A stretch of DNA of 64,000 bases, taken from JAVWIF01 sp036639635 (GTDB lineage Bacteria; Bacillota_I; Bacilli_A; Erysipelotrichales; Erysipelotrichaceae). Positions 9,068 through 19,051 of this stretch are shown piece after piece (within the stretch, counting starts at the first letter, position 1; every line of letters starts with the position of its first letter). The position numbers were made by a program, and so were the translations under genes. Under the pieces are notes generated by a model that searched no databases, was not told where the DNA came from, and saw only the letters and a list, made by a program, of their open reading frames with translations. The DNA lies in assembly GCA_036639635.1 (NCBI GenBank), contig JAVWIF010000003.1, positions 1 through 64,000 on the forward strand, in the 5' to 3' direction.

Positions 9068-10034
9068 TTTCTTTTTCTCCTTTTATTTTATCATAACTTT
9101 CCTCTTCTTTTTTGTGTGCACGAGGATGAAAAGATGCATAAGCACTTTGCAAACGTTTATTTTGGACATGTGTATAAATCTGTGTTGTCGCAATATCACG
9201 ATGTCCTAACAATTCTTGTACAACTCTTAAATCTGCCCCACCATCTAAAAGATGAGTCGCAAAACTATGCCTGAAACTATGGGCTGAATAGCGTTCATCT
9301 AAGTTTAGTTCCTTTAGTTTTCGTTTGATTAACGTGTGTACATATTGTCGAGTGAGTGTGTTCCCTCGCTGATTAATAAATACATAAGGAGAGCGCTTCT
9401 TTTCCCAAATCTTACGCACGTTAACTATGTACTCACGAAGAGTAGTAACACAGCTTGTGTGCATGGGTACCATACGTTCTTTATCCCCTTTTCCAATCAC
9501 ACGTAAAAAACCTTGATCTAAGTGCGTTTGATTGAGCGTTAAATCACAACATTCACTTACTCTTAATCCGCATCCATATAATAATTCTAAGATGGCTTTT
9601 TCAAAGTAATCTTGTTCGCTTGTACCAAAACTATCCAATAACATTTCCATATCATGTACATTAAAATACATGGGTAAATGGTGTTGTGTTTTTTTTGTAT
9701 GGATATGTTGTGCAGGATCTAATATCTGAGGATATTTCATGCTTATATAGCGATGAAACATATGTAAAGATGTAATCATATGATTAATACTATTACTAGC
9801 TTTTGCATGGATTACTTTTTGTGTTGTTTCATCTTTTTGATCAATGCGTAAATGAGCAAGAAAGTCTTGTAAAATAGAATAACTAATATCTTCCATTAAT
9901 AAACAATGCTGACTCTCTAAAAATTTTTTATAGCAAATTAAGTCTGTTTGATAAGAAGTAATACTAGCTTTTGCTTTTTGATCAATTAAAGAAATATACG
10001 TGATATAATCTTCGATAGCATCTTTTACGAGCAT
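9060..10034 (-). CDS. xerD: Tyrosine recombinase XerD-like
   Basis: Site-specific tyrosine recombinase of 324 residues. The N-terminal SAM-like core-binding domain is followed by a catalytic domain with the full set: Arg in GCGLRVSE, Lys in GKGDKER, HSFRH, LGH and Tyr in TQIYTH. Chromosomal Xer proteins resolve dimers at dif, and the housekeeping neighbourhood fits this rather than a phage integrase. No flanking attachment repeats were seen. A longer frame opens at 10052, but AAAGGACG precedes the ATG at 10034. The C-terminus has an extra basic, Glu-rich tail of about 20 residues. XerC/XerD identity is not certain. Confidence 0.85.
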   Translation of the reverse strand: MLVKDAIEDYITYISLIDQKAKASITSYQTDLICYKKFLESQHCLLMEDISYSILQDFLAHLRIDQKDETTQKVIHAKASNSINHMITSLHMFHRYISMKYPQILDPAQHIHTKKTQHHLPMYFNVHDMEMLLDSFGTSEQDYFEKAILELLYGCGLRVSECCDLTLNQTHLDQGFLRVIGKGDKERMVPMHTSCVTTLREYIVNVRKIWEKKRSPYVFINQRGNTLTRQYVHTLIKRKLKELNLDERYSAHSFRHSFATHLLDGGADLRVVQELLGHRDIATTQIYTHVQNKRLQSAYASFHPRAHKKEEESYDKIKGEKENE

Positions 10035-10068
10035 AATTTCACGTCCTTTCATTATAAGACAAAGTCAG

Positions 10069-10734
10069 TTATCTTTCAATCTTTTTTGGTTTTAAGACAT
10101 GGGTATTACTTTTTCCATCCTTAATAGCTTCTACAAGCACACTGATTGCCTCGTCTTTTGCTTCATCATAAACAAATTGTAAGTTTCTTACCTCTAGATG
10201 GTACTTGCGCAAAGTGACTACGATATCGCTTAAACGAACTGCACGATGTACCATATAAAAACGTCCTTTTTCTTCTAATAAACTACTTACTTTTAAACAG
10301 AGTGCATCTAATGTTAAATACGTTTCATGACGGGCCATAGCAAGCGCTTTTGATGTATTTAAATTACTATCTTCATCCACTTTAAAATAAGGAGGGTTAC
10401 AGACAATGACATCTACTTTAGCAAGTGGTGTCGTACAAACATCACCTACTACAAGTTTGCAATTAGAAATCCCTAGTTCTTGCATATTATAACGGGCTAC
10501 TTCAATCGCTTCTTCTTGAATATCAATGCCATATAAAAAAGACGGATGATACGTTTGCGCAACTGCTAAGAGTGCACCATTGTTTGTTCCTATATCAAGC
10601 AGTGTTTCACCTTCTAAAACTTTCATAAAGTTTGCTAAAAGCGCTGTATCACTATTCATTCGAAACATATCTTTACGTTGATATAAATATACCTTTGTCC
10701 CATGTACATATTCATATGTTAAATTTTCAATCAT
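10069..10734 (-). CDS. tRNA1(Val) adenine-37 N6-methyltransferase TrmN6-like
   Basis: SAM-dependent methyltransferase of 221 residues, YfiC/TrmN6 group. The SAM site is LLDIGTNNGALL at about residues 40-55, and the N6-adenine catalytic motif is CNPPYF. The family modifies A37 of a tRNA; the exact substrate is taken from homologues. It lies 34 nt upstream of xerD on the same strand and may be co-transcribed. Confidence 0.85.
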   Translation of the reverse strand: MIENLTYEYVHGTKVYLYQRKDMFRMNSDTALLANFMKVLEGETLLDIGTNNGALLAVAQTYHPSFLYGIDIQEEAIEVARYNMQELGISNCKLVVGDVCTTPLAKVDVIVCNPPYFKVDEDSNLNTSKALAMARHETYLTLDALCLKVSSLLEEKGRFYMVHRAVRLSDIVVTLRKYHLEVRNLQFVYDEAKDEAISVLVEAIKDGKSNTHVLKPKKIER

Positions 10735-10764
10735 AACTCACCTCGCAACTATTATACGATAATT

Positions 10765-11379
10765 CTACATTAAATTAAAGAATTTGATGAATTCTATTAC
10801 AATCGTTGACTTCAAGTAACTTCCAATAAGAACAATTATAAAACAAATGACAATGTCATTTAAGATACTATTCATCAATTTTTTAAAATCTAAGCGTTCA
10901 CGATTGGTTGTACTATATATAATATACATCGATAATTGTAAAGCACTTGCCGATATTAAAAAGGTTGCTAATAAATCAAAACATACTTGGGGTAATAGTG
11001 TTAAAAAGATTCCAATTACACCTTTTAATTGATAACTACAAACAAAAAGTGCACAAGAAAATCCTATTTGTAAACCTTTTGTAAATACTACAAAACTTAG
11101 AATTGGAATACCTATGATACTTGTTCCTAGAAAGAATACAAATAATATAAAAATAATGCCAGAAAAAAACTGGGATACAAAATAATCATATTTATCAACA
11201 CCTTCATTGATGGTTGTTAAATATGTTGATAGACTCTTTATATCATTTACATCTATATACTTTGATAATACAATTCCCATCACAATACCACAAGCAACTA
11301 GTATGGTAATATACAAATACACATTATGATATTTTTTAAAGAATCCTTGATATATGTGTTTTCTTTTCAAGTTTCTCAC
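10765..11379 (-). CDS. spoIIM: Stage II sporulation protein M family membrane protein
   Basis: Protein of 204 residues with about five hydrophobic segments (near 21-40, 70-95, 98-115, 120-145 and 175-195). It matches the SpoIIM family pattern, including the central GxxxG-like stretch of glycines and the conserved phenylalanines after the second segment. In spore formers SpoIIM works with SpoIID and SpoIIP in peptidoglycan remodelling during engulfment. The adjacent spo0A-spoIVB array fits this role. No catalytic motif is expected. Spacing to trmN6 is about 30 nt. Confidence 0.8.
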   Translation of the reverse strand: MRNLKRKHIYQGFFKKYHNVYLYITILVACGIVMGIVLSKYIDVNDIKSLSTYLTTINEGVDKYDYFVSQFFSGIIFILFVFFLGTSIIGIPILSFVVFTKGLQIGFSCALFVCSYQLKGVIGIFLTLLPQVCFDLLATFLISASALQLSMYIIYSTTNRERLDFKKLMNSILNDIVICFIIVLIGSYLKSTIVIEFIKFFNLM

Positions 11380-11439
11380 CTCTTTAAAGTATATGAAAAA
11401 AAGAAGGGATTTACCCTTCTAATTCTTCGACAAAGCTTG

Positions 11440-12609
11440 CTATTTTTTTTGGATATCACTCGCACTGATTAAATGTGCGTTGGGCAATTGCTTGTTTAAT
11501 TCTTTTAATATATCCTTAAATTCATGAGGAGGTTGGATCTCATCTTGAAACATATTCATCTGATCAACGGATGTTTCTGGTGAATATAAGGAACCTAGTG
11601 TAATTCCCAAATGACGGATGTCTTTTCCATTTTGATGTTGATCAAATAATAAGAGTGCATTTTCTAGTAGTATATTTTCATCATTTGTATAATTAGGTAG
11701 CGAAACACTACGCATAACGTTACTAAAATCATAGTAGCGAATAGATACAGATAGTAGCATGCCTTTTAAATGATCATCAACAGCACGCATACTTAACGAT
11801 TTAGCAAGACGTTTAAAGACTGTTTTCACTTCATCATAATCATTAATATCACGATCAAGCGTTGTTGATTGTGATATAGATTGTACACTTGTATTATATG
11901 ATAATTTATTCGAACCATTCCCTCTTGCATTTTGAATGATGCCATAAGAATGCTTACCTAACAGTGTCATAATTTTAGATTCATTTTCAATGTTAGCTAA
12001 ATCTCCAATGGTATAAATATTTGCTCCTTGTAAAATAGGAACACTTTTTTTACCAATCCCCCACATGTCTTGAATAGGTAAAGGCCAAAGTTTTTTAGGT
12101 ACTTCTTGTTTACGTAAGACGCTAATTCCCATAGGCTTTCGCATATCGCTTGCCATTTTAGCTAAAAACTTATTAGGGGCAACACCAATACTACAAGGAA
12201 GGCCTAAGTCTTCATAAACACGCTTTTGAATCATCCATGCTAAATCAAGGGGACGTTTGTATTGTTTAATAGCCTCACTCATATCCATATAACATTCATC
12301 AATACTAGCAGGTTCAATATACGGAGTAAATCGACGTAAATAGGTAAAGAAACGATTACTTAACTCTTCATACCAACGATAATCTCCTTGTACAATTACA
12401 AGATTTGGACACTTATCTATCGCCATATGTAAAGGCATTGCACTATGTACGCCATAACTGCGTGCCTCATAACTTGCGGTGCTAACGACACTGCGACGAT
12501 GAAGGCCTGCTACCACTACGGGTTGTCCTTGTAATGCGGAGTTTTTTAGAATTTCTGCACTTGCAAAAAATGAATTCAAATCTATATGAAAGATTACTTT
12601 TCCTGCCAT
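11440..12609 (-). CDS. dinB: DNA polymerase IV DinB
   Basis: Y-family translesion polymerase of 389 residues. The first catalytic Asp is in FHIDLNSFFAS, and the second acidic pair is in SIDECYMD. SIGVAPNKFLAKMAS is the conserved palm region, and a helix-hairpin-helix segment with MWGIGKKS follows. The C-terminal little-finger domain is complete, although the tail is short and I do not recognise a clear beta-clamp pentapeptide. It is probably a single gene; no LexA box was identified in the 50 nt to spo0A. Confidence 0.93.
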   Translation of the reverse strand: MAGKVIFHIDLNSFFASAEILKNSALQGQPVVVAGLHRRSVVSTASYEARSYGVHSAMPLHMAIDKCPNLVIVQGDYRWYEELSNRFFTYLRRFTPYIEPASIDECYMDMSEAIKQYKRPLDLAWMIQKRVYEDLGLPCSIGVAPNKFLAKMASDMRKPMGISVLRKQEVPKKLWPLPIQDMWGIGKKSVPILQGANIYTIGDLANIENESKIMTLLGKHSYGIIQNARGNGSNKLSYNTSVQSISQSTTLDRDINDYDEVKTVFKRLAKSLSMRAVDDHLKGMLLSVSIRYYDFSNVMRSVSLPNYTNDENILLENALLLFDQHQNGKDIRHLGITLGSLYSPETSVDQMNMFQDEIQPPHEFKDILKELNKQLPNAHLISASDIQKK

Positions 12610-12659
12610 TTCATCAACTTCCTTTTCTTTATAAGTATAAAGGAAATGATGAAAGAATA

Positions 12660-13493
12660 CTAGCGATAAGTTCTCATCATGTTTGGTTTTGCTTTCAAAC
12701 GGTGTTCTAATCTTAATTTATCAGAAATCATAGCAATAAATTCAGAATTGGTTGGTTTCGCTTTACTAGCAGATATTGTATAACCAAAGATATCATCAAT
12801 GGCATCAATATTACCACGATTCCATGCTACTTCTATGGCATGGCGAATGGCACGTTCTACGCGAGATGGCGTTGTCACATATTTTTTAGCAATTTCAGGA
12901 TATAAAACTTTAGTGATTTGTCCTAAAAAATCCACATTAATATATGTTTCTAAGATAGCTGTTCTTAAATACATATATCCTTTGATATGAGCAGGAATTC
13001 CTATTTCATGTAATAATTCAGTTATTTCACTTTCTAATTCTAGCTTCTCTACCCGCTTTTTTTCATTTTCATCTAATTTTACATTGATCATATTTCCTTG
13101 CTTTATTTCTGTGTTTGAAAACCCTACAACAAAATTCAATTTATCAACTAGATTGATAAGTTCAAATGGTTTCATTAAAATATAATCAACTTTAAACTTT
13201 TGAATGGATGTTACAATTAAATCATTCACAAAAGGCGTGGTACATATAATATGATCAACACTAATATTGTTTTTCTTTAAATCTTGTAAAACACTCATAC
13301 CATCCTTCTTTGGCATGATTAAATCTAAAATTAAGATATGAATATGTTTTCCTTGTAATTCATTACAGCATTGTTCCCCGTCACAAGCACTACCAATCAC
13401 CTCATAAGTATTATCTTTATGGATCATTTCTTTTACATTATGAAGCATTTCTAAACTGTCATCTGCGACATATACACTAAGCTTGTTATTCAT
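12660..13493 (-). CDS. spo0A: Sporulation master regulator Spo0A
   Basis: Response regulator of 277 residues that commits the cell to sporulation after phosphorelay or kinase input. The receiver domain has acidic D11 and D12, phosphoacceptor D57 (ILILDLIMP), a Thr-rich switch region and the MKPF lysine. The C-terminal Spo0A DNA-binding domain is unmistakable, with [31 protein letters not shown] and KPTNSEFIA. The frame extends to 13586, but GAGGAAGAAAGT precedes the ATG at 13493, and family proteins start there. It follows spoIVB, the usual order. A perfect 0A box lies 68 nt upstream. Confidence 0.97.
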   Translation of the reverse strand: MNNKLSVYVADDSLEMLHNVKEMIHKDNTYEVIGSACDGEQCCNELQGKHIHILILDLIMPKKDGMSVLQDLKKNNISVDHIICTTPFVNDLIVTSIQKFKVDYILMKPFELINLVDKLNFVVGFSNTEIKQGNMINVKLDENEKKRVEKLELESEITELLHEIGIPAHIKGYMYLRTAILETYINVDFLGQITKVLYPEIAKKYVTTPSRVERAIRHAIEVAWNRGNIDAIDDIFGYTISASKAKPTNSEFIAMISDKLRLEHRLKAKPNMMRTYR

Positions 13494-13560
13494 ACTTTCT
13501 TCCTCATCTTTCCTAATACCTATATAATTATACAAATCTAGTTTGCAAAGATACAGTTTA

Positions 13561-13569
13561 TTTGTCGAA
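13561..13569 (+). promoter_or_regulatory. 0A box upstream of spo0A
   Basis: TTTGTCGAA matches the Spo0A binding consensus exactly, 68 nt upstream of the spo0A start. Two poorer repeats (AGTCGAAA, GGTCGAAT) occur at about 13655-13671. This suggests Spo0A autoregulation as in Bacillus; binding is inferred. Confidence 0.55.
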
Positions 13570-13605
13570 ACGAGAAAAGAATTCAATATTTTTATCTGAA
13601 TATGA

Positions 13606-13632
13606 AAATAGAACGACTTTAAACGTCGTTCT
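13606..13632 (-). terminator. Hairpin after spoIVB
   Basis: An 8-bp perfect stem, AGAACGAC with GTCGTTCT (13610-13617 with 13625-13632), is followed on the minus strand by ATTTTC. It is probably a weak terminator separating spoIVB from spo0A. Confidence 0.5.
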
Positions 13633-13682
13633 ACTAGTAAATAGTGTTATCAAAAGTCGAAAAAGGTCGAATTTCATTAATT

Positions 13683-14681
13683 TTATGACAAATTCCTTGA
13701 TTCTTCTAACATAAATTCAATGTAAACACCATATCCATTTATCGGATTTGCTGTAACTACATGAGTAACCGCTCCAATAATTTTACCATTTTGAACAATG
13801 GGAGAACCACTCATTCCTTGAATAATTCCATTTGTTAAAGATAATAGTTGTGGATCTTTTACACTAAATTCTATTCCTTTGATACTTTTGGTATCTTGTT
13901 TATTTAGTTTTGTTATTTGAATTTGATAAGGCTTTATTTCTTGTCCGTTAATAACGGTATACATTGTAGCTTCACCTAGTTGGACTTGTTGACGAGTTGC
14001 CCAAGGATAAGATATCATATTTCGGATGTCACGATCATATTGACCATATATACCAATGTTACTATTTTTCTTTACATTCGCAAAACGTTGTTGATAAAAA
14101 ATAGTGGCTTGTTTTTCGCCTGGTATATTTTGTTGTGCTTTTTGAATACTATTTACGAATGCTGGATAAATATGACCAAGATGAATATCTGCTATTTCTT
14201 TTACATCACTATCCATAATTTCATGTCCTAGTGCCCCATACGTTTGATTAGAAGGGTCAAAGTAAGTTAATGTCCCAACTCCTACTATTTTATCTTTCAC
14301 GTATAAGCCACTCTTAAATGCATTCATAGATGAATCAAATACCGTTGTTAAAGATACGTTTACAGATTGAGACAAGCGTTCAATAAGAATAGGAATATGA
14401 TTTACTTTTTCTTGATAAGAACTTAATTTTGTAGACAATTCATTTAACGAATGAATGGCTACGCCATCCACCTCTTTAATAATATCTTTCGCTTGTACTT
14501 CTAAAGGAACATATTTTTTCCCTTCCACACTAAAAGGATATGTACCACTTACAAACACTCCATCATAATCCACTTCAATCCCAATATTATCACCGCCTAA
14601 ATATAACTCATCTTGGGCATAAATAGGTATTGGTAAAAAACAACAAAGACAGATTGCCAAACAACATAGTTTTTTTAGCAA
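13683..14681 (-). CDS. spoIVB: SpoIVB serine peptidase
   Basis: Secreted PA-clan serine protease (family S55) of 332 residues that signals from forespore to mother cell to activate pro-sigma-K processing. The N-terminus is a Cys-rich hydrophobic signal segment of about 22 residues ending in YAQ. Residues 55-100 form a PDZ-like domain. The catalytic His is in GALGHEI (His153) and the nucleophile is Ser293 in GMSGSPI. The length is shorter than the Bacillus protein because the N-terminal region is reduced. It sits between recN and spo0A, the classical neighbourhood. Confidence 0.93.
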   Translation of the reverse strand: MLKKLCCLAICLCCFLPIPIYAQDELYLGGDNIGIEVDYDGVFVSGTYPFSVEGKKYVPLEVQAKDIIKEVDGVAIHSLNELSTKLSSYQEKVNHIPILIERLSQSVNVSLTTVFDSSMNAFKSGLYVKDKIVGVGTLTYFDPSNQTYGALGHEIMDSDVKEIADIHLGHIYPAFVNSIQKAQQNIPGEKQATIFYQQRFANVKKNSNIGIYGQYDRDIRNMISYPWATRQQVQLGEATMYTVINGQEIKPYQIQITKLNKQDTKSIKGIEFSVKDPQLLSLTNGIIQGMSGSPIVQNGKIIGAVTHVVTANPINGYGVYIEFMLEESRNLS

Positions 14682-14733
14682 GTTAACACCTCCTTTTACG
14701 GATAGTGTGTCACATTTTATCTATATCTATGCG

Positions 14734-16380
14734 TCATTGCGCTTTATCAAAAAGTTCTTGTGCAGCTTGAATTGCCGTTTGTGAAGTTGAATTACTAGCG
14801 ATAAGAGCGAGTTCTTGTACACGTTGTGTATCATTTAATAAACGAATATTGGTAATGGTAGAATCTTTGGTTTGTTTTTTTTCAACGATGTAATGCTGTT
14901 TTGCGCAAGCAGCAACACTTGCTAAATGTGTAACTGCAAAAACTTGAATATGTTGTCCTAATTCTTGCATCTTTTTACCAACAGCAAAACCTACAGAACC
15001 ACTTACTCCTGTATCAATTTCATCAAAGATAATGGTTTCTATACCTTGTAGAGAACTAAATACTGTTTTCATTCCTAACATAAAACGTGACAATTCTCCA
15101 CCAGAAGCACTAGTGCTAAGTGGTTTTAAAGGCTCTCCACGATTCATTGATATCATAAATTCGATTGTATCTATGCCATGTATATTCCCTTTTGCTTCTT
15201 GAATTTCGATATGAAACTTAGCATTTGCTAATTCTAAATCAAGGAGTTGTAGGAGTACTAATTTTTCTAATTTTTTTGCTTTAGAAACACGTTCATCATG
15301 TAGTTTATTAGCAACCTCTAAAAATTGGTCATAGGCTTCTTTTACTAATTTTTCTTGCTTTTCAAGATATTCTTGACGATGTTCAATACTGTCAATTTTA
15401 TGAGCGAGTTCTTCTTTTTGTTCTAATACACTAGCTACATGAGGTCCATATTTACGTAGCATTTTATGAATTAAGAAAATACGTTCTTGTACTTCATTAA
15501 AATGTGCTTCATCATATTCTAAACTATCTATATGATCTTTACATTGTGCTAAACATTCTTCTACACTATAATATGCGTCTAATATTTTTTCACTTATATC
15601 GCCAAAGAACTCATCTTCATGTAAACTATTTAATTCTTTATATGCATCATATAGATTGGAAAGTCCACCTTGTTCTTCTAACATATCTACACTATTGTGG
15701 ACTTTAGAACTGATTTTTTCATAAGCCCCAATACGTTTAAGTTCACTTTCTAACTGTTCTAACTCCCCTGGTTGGATATTTGCTTCTTCAATTTCATTAT
15801 ATTGAAAGTTCAAAAACTCAAGACTATCTTCATTGTAGTCTTGATGGAGTGCACTTTCTAAATCATCTGCTATTTTCTTATATGTAGTAAAACTATCTTG
15901 TACTTGTTGAACAAGTTCTTCAGCATTACAAAACTTATCTAATAGTTGACGATGATATTTCGCATTTAATAAGTATTGTGTATCATGTTGTGAATGGATA
16001 TCGACAAGTCCTCCTACAATCTCTTTTAAGAAAGACACACTCACATTACGCTGATTTAAACGTGTACTACTTTTACCTTCTTTATTAAAAATACGATTCA
16101 CAATCAGTTGATGTTCTTCGCAAGGGATACCTGCCTCTATTAATTTTTTTAGAACATTATGATTATCTGCAATTTCAAACACGCCTTCAATGAAAGCTTC
16201 ATTTTTACCTTCTTTAATCATTGAAGCATTGATACGATCGCCTTTTAGTATCCCGATTGCATCCATTAATAAAGACTTACCAGCTCCTGTTTCACCTGTG
16301 AAACAGGACATATGTTCCTTAAAGTTTAAACGTACTTCGTCCATTAAAATAAAGTTTTTAACATATATTTCGATAAACAT
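14734..16380 (-). CDS. recN: DNA repair protein RecN
   Basis: SMC-like repair ATPase of 548 residues acting on double-strand breaks. Walker A GETGAGKS is near residue 30, a long coiled-coil region runs from about 150 to 370, and GGELSR signature and DEIDTGVSG Walker B follow near 430-480. The frame could open at 16434, but GAGGTGAAATA precedes the ATG at 16380, which gives the usual N-terminus MFIEIYVKNF. It follows tlyA by 4 nt, suggesting one transcript. Confidence 0.95.
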   Translation of the reverse strand: MFIEIYVKNFILMDEVRLNFKEHMSCFTGETGAGKSLLMDAIGILKGDRINASMIKEGKNEAFIEGVFEIADNHNVLKKLIEAGIPCEEHQLIVNRIFNKEGKSSTRLNQRNVSVSFLKEIVGGLVDIHSQHDTQYLLNAKYHRQLLDKFCNAEELVQQVQDSFTTYKKIADDLESALHQDYNEDSLEFLNFQYNEIEEANIQPGELEQLESELKRIGAYEKISSKVHNSVDMLEEQGGLSNLYDAYKELNSLHEDEFFGDISEKILDAYYSVEECLAQCKDHIDSLEYDEAHFNEVQERIFLIHKMLRKYGPHVASVLEQKEELAHKIDSIEHRQEYLEKQEKLVKEAYDQFLEVANKLHDERVSKAKKLEKLVLLQLLDLELANAKFHIEIQEAKGNIHGIDTIEFMISMNRGEPLKPLSTSASGGELSRFMLGMKTVFSSLQGIETIIFDEIDTGVSGSVGFAVGKKMQELGQHIQVFAVTHLASVAACAKQHYIVEKKQTKDSTITNIRLLNDTQRVQELALIASNSTSQTAIQAAQELFDKAQ

Positions 16381-16384
16381 TATT

Positions 16385-17164
16385 TCACCTCTTAACTTTA
16401 TATTCTTTAACAATTTGTTTAAGTGGGAATACACGACTTATTGGTGTTTCTTTTATATGCATGACAAATTCTTTATTTCCATCACGTCCTAAGATACTAC
16501 TTGCTTGTAAATGATGAACATAATATCCTAAATCACTTATAAAATTCAACATATCTGAAAGTACCTGTATATGTATTTTTTCATCTTTCACAATCCCGTT
16601 TTTTCCAATATATTGTCTTCCTGCTTCAAACTGTGGCTTAATTAAGACTACCAATTCTTTAGTATCCATGATAGAAAGAAGACTAGGTAGGATTAATTTG
16701 ATTGAAATAAAGGATACATCCATACAAGCAAAATTAGGTTTTTCTTTGAACATTTCACTTGTTAAATAACGACAATTAATTCCTTCCATATTTCGAACTC
16801 TATCATCTTCTTTTAAGAACGGTAACAATTGGTCTTTTCCTACATCAACAGCATAAACAAACGCTGCTCCTTTTTTTAAACAGACATCACTAAATCCACC
16901 AGTACTAGCCCCGACATCTATACAAATTCTTCCTTGTAAATCAATATCAAAGTCTTGTATTGCATCATATAGTTTAAAACCAGCACGTGATGCTAGCGTT
17001 AGTTCGGATTTTTCAACTTCAATAAGTGCAGATTCGTCTACTTGGTAACTACTTTTTGTTATGCGTTTTCCATTTACACTCACACGTTGTTCACGCAGAG
17101 CATCTTGTGCTTTAGCGCGTGAGGTAAAATAATTGTGTTCTTGTAAAAAAGTATCAATTCTCAT
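16385..17164 (-). CDS. tlyA: TlyA family rRNA 2'-O-methyltransferase
   Basis: Protein of 259 residues with an N-terminal S4 RNA-binding domain (about 1-60) and an FtsJ-like SAM methyltransferase domain with DVGASTGGFSD near residue 84. Family members methylate rRNA cytidines at the 2'-O; some are described as hemolysins. It lies between dxs and recN in the conserved array, with 8 nt to dxs. Confidence 0.92.
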   Translation of the reverse strand: MRIDTFLQEHNYFTSRAKAQDALREQRVSVNGKRITKSSYQVDESALIEVEKSELTLASRAGFKLYDAIQDFDIDLQGRICIDVGASTGGFSDVCLKKGAAFVYAVDVGKDQLLPFLKEDDRVRNMEGINCRYLTSEMFKEKPNFACMDVSFISIKLILPSLLSIMDTKELVVLIKPQFEAGRQYIGKNGIVKDEKIHIQVLSDMLNFISDLGYYVHHLQASSILGRDGNKEFVMHIKETPISRVFPLKQIVKEYKVKR

Positions 17165-17172
17165 CCTATCAC

Positions 17173-19038
17173 CTATCCTAAAAAGCTATTAATTAAATCA
17201 AATAAAGAATTCAAATCTAAATGTTCCACTTTTCTCAATTGTGGCAAAGAGCCGTGTTCCACATAATGATCTTGAATTCCCATTCTAATAAAATGAGCAT
17301 GTTGTATATGGTCGTTGGTATATTCTAAAATTGCGGAAGATAATCCTCCTGCTTGCATATCAGTTTCATAAATAATCATGGGAATTTCTTCTTCGCAAAG
17401 AGCTTCTATTAATTGGGTATCAATTGGTTTAAAGAAACGTGCATTCACTACCTTAATCGCTAAATTGTTTACCTTTGCTTTTGAAATCACCTTATCTACA
17501 TCACTTCCATACGTAATCACGATAACTTTTGCATCCGTACTTTCACTCCAAGATGTCCAACTTCCTATTTGAATTGGTTCATATTGACTTTCTTTATGAA
17601 AAGGTACACTACCTCTAGGATAGCGAATTGCAAAAGGATTGGTGTCTTGTAAAAAGGCTGTATACAACAAGTTTTGAGCTTCTAACGCATCCTTAGGTTG
17701 CGTTAATATCATATTAGGAATCGAACGTAATAATGCTATATCAAACACTCCATGGTGTGTTTCACCATCTTCTCCGACAAGTCCACAACGATCAATTCCA
17801 ATTACTACAGGAAGCTCCATACGAGCAACATCATGATTGATTTGATCATAGGCGCGTTGTAAAAATGAAGAGTATACTGAAATGAAAGGACGTTTTCCAC
17901 TATTTGCAAGTCCTGCTGAAAATGTCATGGCATGTTCTTCAGCGATGCCACAATCAAAAGAGCGTTCAGGAAATTCATGAAAGAATTTTGTTAGTTTAGA
18001 ACCACCTTTCATAGCAGGTGTAATCGCAACAATGTCTTCATTCTGTTTAGCTAATTCTAGTAAGGTTTCAGAAATAACTTCACTCCAACTTAAATGACCA
18101 GCAGGCATTTTTGCTAAAGTTTCACCACTGTTTGGATCAAATTGGGAAACACCGTGCCATTTGCCTTCTTTATCATCTTCCGCAAAGCGATAACCCTTCC
18201 CTTTTTTAGTTATGACATGAACTACAATGGGACCTTCATGATGCTGTGCAATCTTTAATACTTTAATTAAATTTTTTATATTATGACCGTCTACTGGTCC
18301 AATATAATCTAAATTAAAATCACCAAATATAGACGTATCAACAACACTTTCTTTAACACTGTTTTTCATGTTTGTCATGGTATGTAAAACACTACTACCA
18401 AACTTTGTAGTAGACAAAGAACTCTTTAAATCTTCTTTAATTGTATTATAAGACTTACTTGTCCGTAGTTTTGTAAAAGCTTCATCCATTGCCCCAACAT
18501 TTTGAGAAATAGACATATTATTATCATTAAAGATAATAATCATATTACGGTGTTCACTACCAATTTGGTTAAGGGCTTCCATTGCCATACCACCGCTCAG
18601 TGCCCCATCTCCAATAATAGGTAATACTTGGTATTTTTCATTATTTAAATCTCTAGCAATCGCCATTCCTAAAGCTGCTGATAACGAAGTTGAAGAGTGT
18701 CCTGCTTCCCAGACATCATGAACACTTTCTCCTCGCTTTTGAAACCCAGCAATTCCTTTATACTGTCTTAAATTAGGGAATTGTGAAATTCTTCCGGTTA
18801 AAATTTTATGTACATAAGATTGATGACCCACATCGAATAAAAGTTTATCTTCAGGAGAATTAAACACATAGTGCAACGCTAGTGTTAATTCTACAATTCC
18901 TAAATTACTAGATAAGTGCCCTCCTGTTTTCGCAATACTTTGCACAAGAAAAACACGGATTTGCTGGGCAATATCTTGTAATTGAGCAACTGATAAATCT
19001 TTGATATCATTCGGACTCTTAATGTCATAAATATTCAT
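17173..19038 (-). CDS. dxs: 1-deoxy-D-xylulose-5-phosphate synthase
   Basis: Thiamine diphosphate enzyme of 621 residues that condenses pyruvate with glyceraldehyde 3-phosphate at the start of the MEP isoprenoid pathway. The ThDP motif starts GDGALSGGM near residue 145, with the closing Asn in FNDNNMS. The second domain has the conserved GIAEEHA and the region GLVGEDGETHHG. The length and the N-terminal HLSSNLG segment fit the family. The following gene, ispA, belongs to the same pathway. Confidence 0.97.
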   Translation of the reverse strand: MNIYDIKSPNDIKDLSVAQLQDIAQQIRVFLVQSIAKTGGHLSSNLGIVELTLALHYVFNSPEDKLLFDVGHQSYVHKILTGRISQFPNLRQYKGIAGFQKRGESVHDVWEAGHSSTSLSAALGMAIARDLNNEKYQVLPIIGDGALSGGMAMEALNQIGSEHRNMIIIFNDNNMSISQNVGAMDEAFTKLRTSKSYNTIKEDLKSSLSTTKFGSSVLHTMTNMKNSVKESVVDTSIFGDFNLDYIGPVDGHNIKNLIKVLKIAQHHEGPIVVHVITKKGKGYRFAEDDKEGKWHGVSQFDPNSGETLAKMPAGHLSWSEVISETLLELAKQNEDIVAITPAMKGGSKLTKFFHEFPERSFDCGIAEEHAMTFSAGLANSGKRPFISVYSSFLQRAYDQINHDVARMELPVVIGIDRCGLVGEDGETHHGVFDIALLRSIPNMILTQPKDALEAQNLLYTAFLQDTNPFAIRYPRGSVPFHKESQYEPIQIGSWTSWSESTDAKVIVITYGSDVDKVISKAKVNNLAIKVVNARFFKPIDTQLIEALCEEEIPMIIYETDMQAGGLSSAILEYTNDHIQHAHFIRMGIQDHYVEHGSLPQLRKVEHLDLNSLFDLINSFLG

Positions 19039-19051
19039 ATGCGTACTCCTT

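Noticed and set aside
9060..10034. Tyrosine recombinase as a mark of a prophage or integrative element
   Set aside because: Neighbours are housekeeping genes, no tRNA, attachment repeat or phage gene is present, and the protein fits chromosomal XerD.
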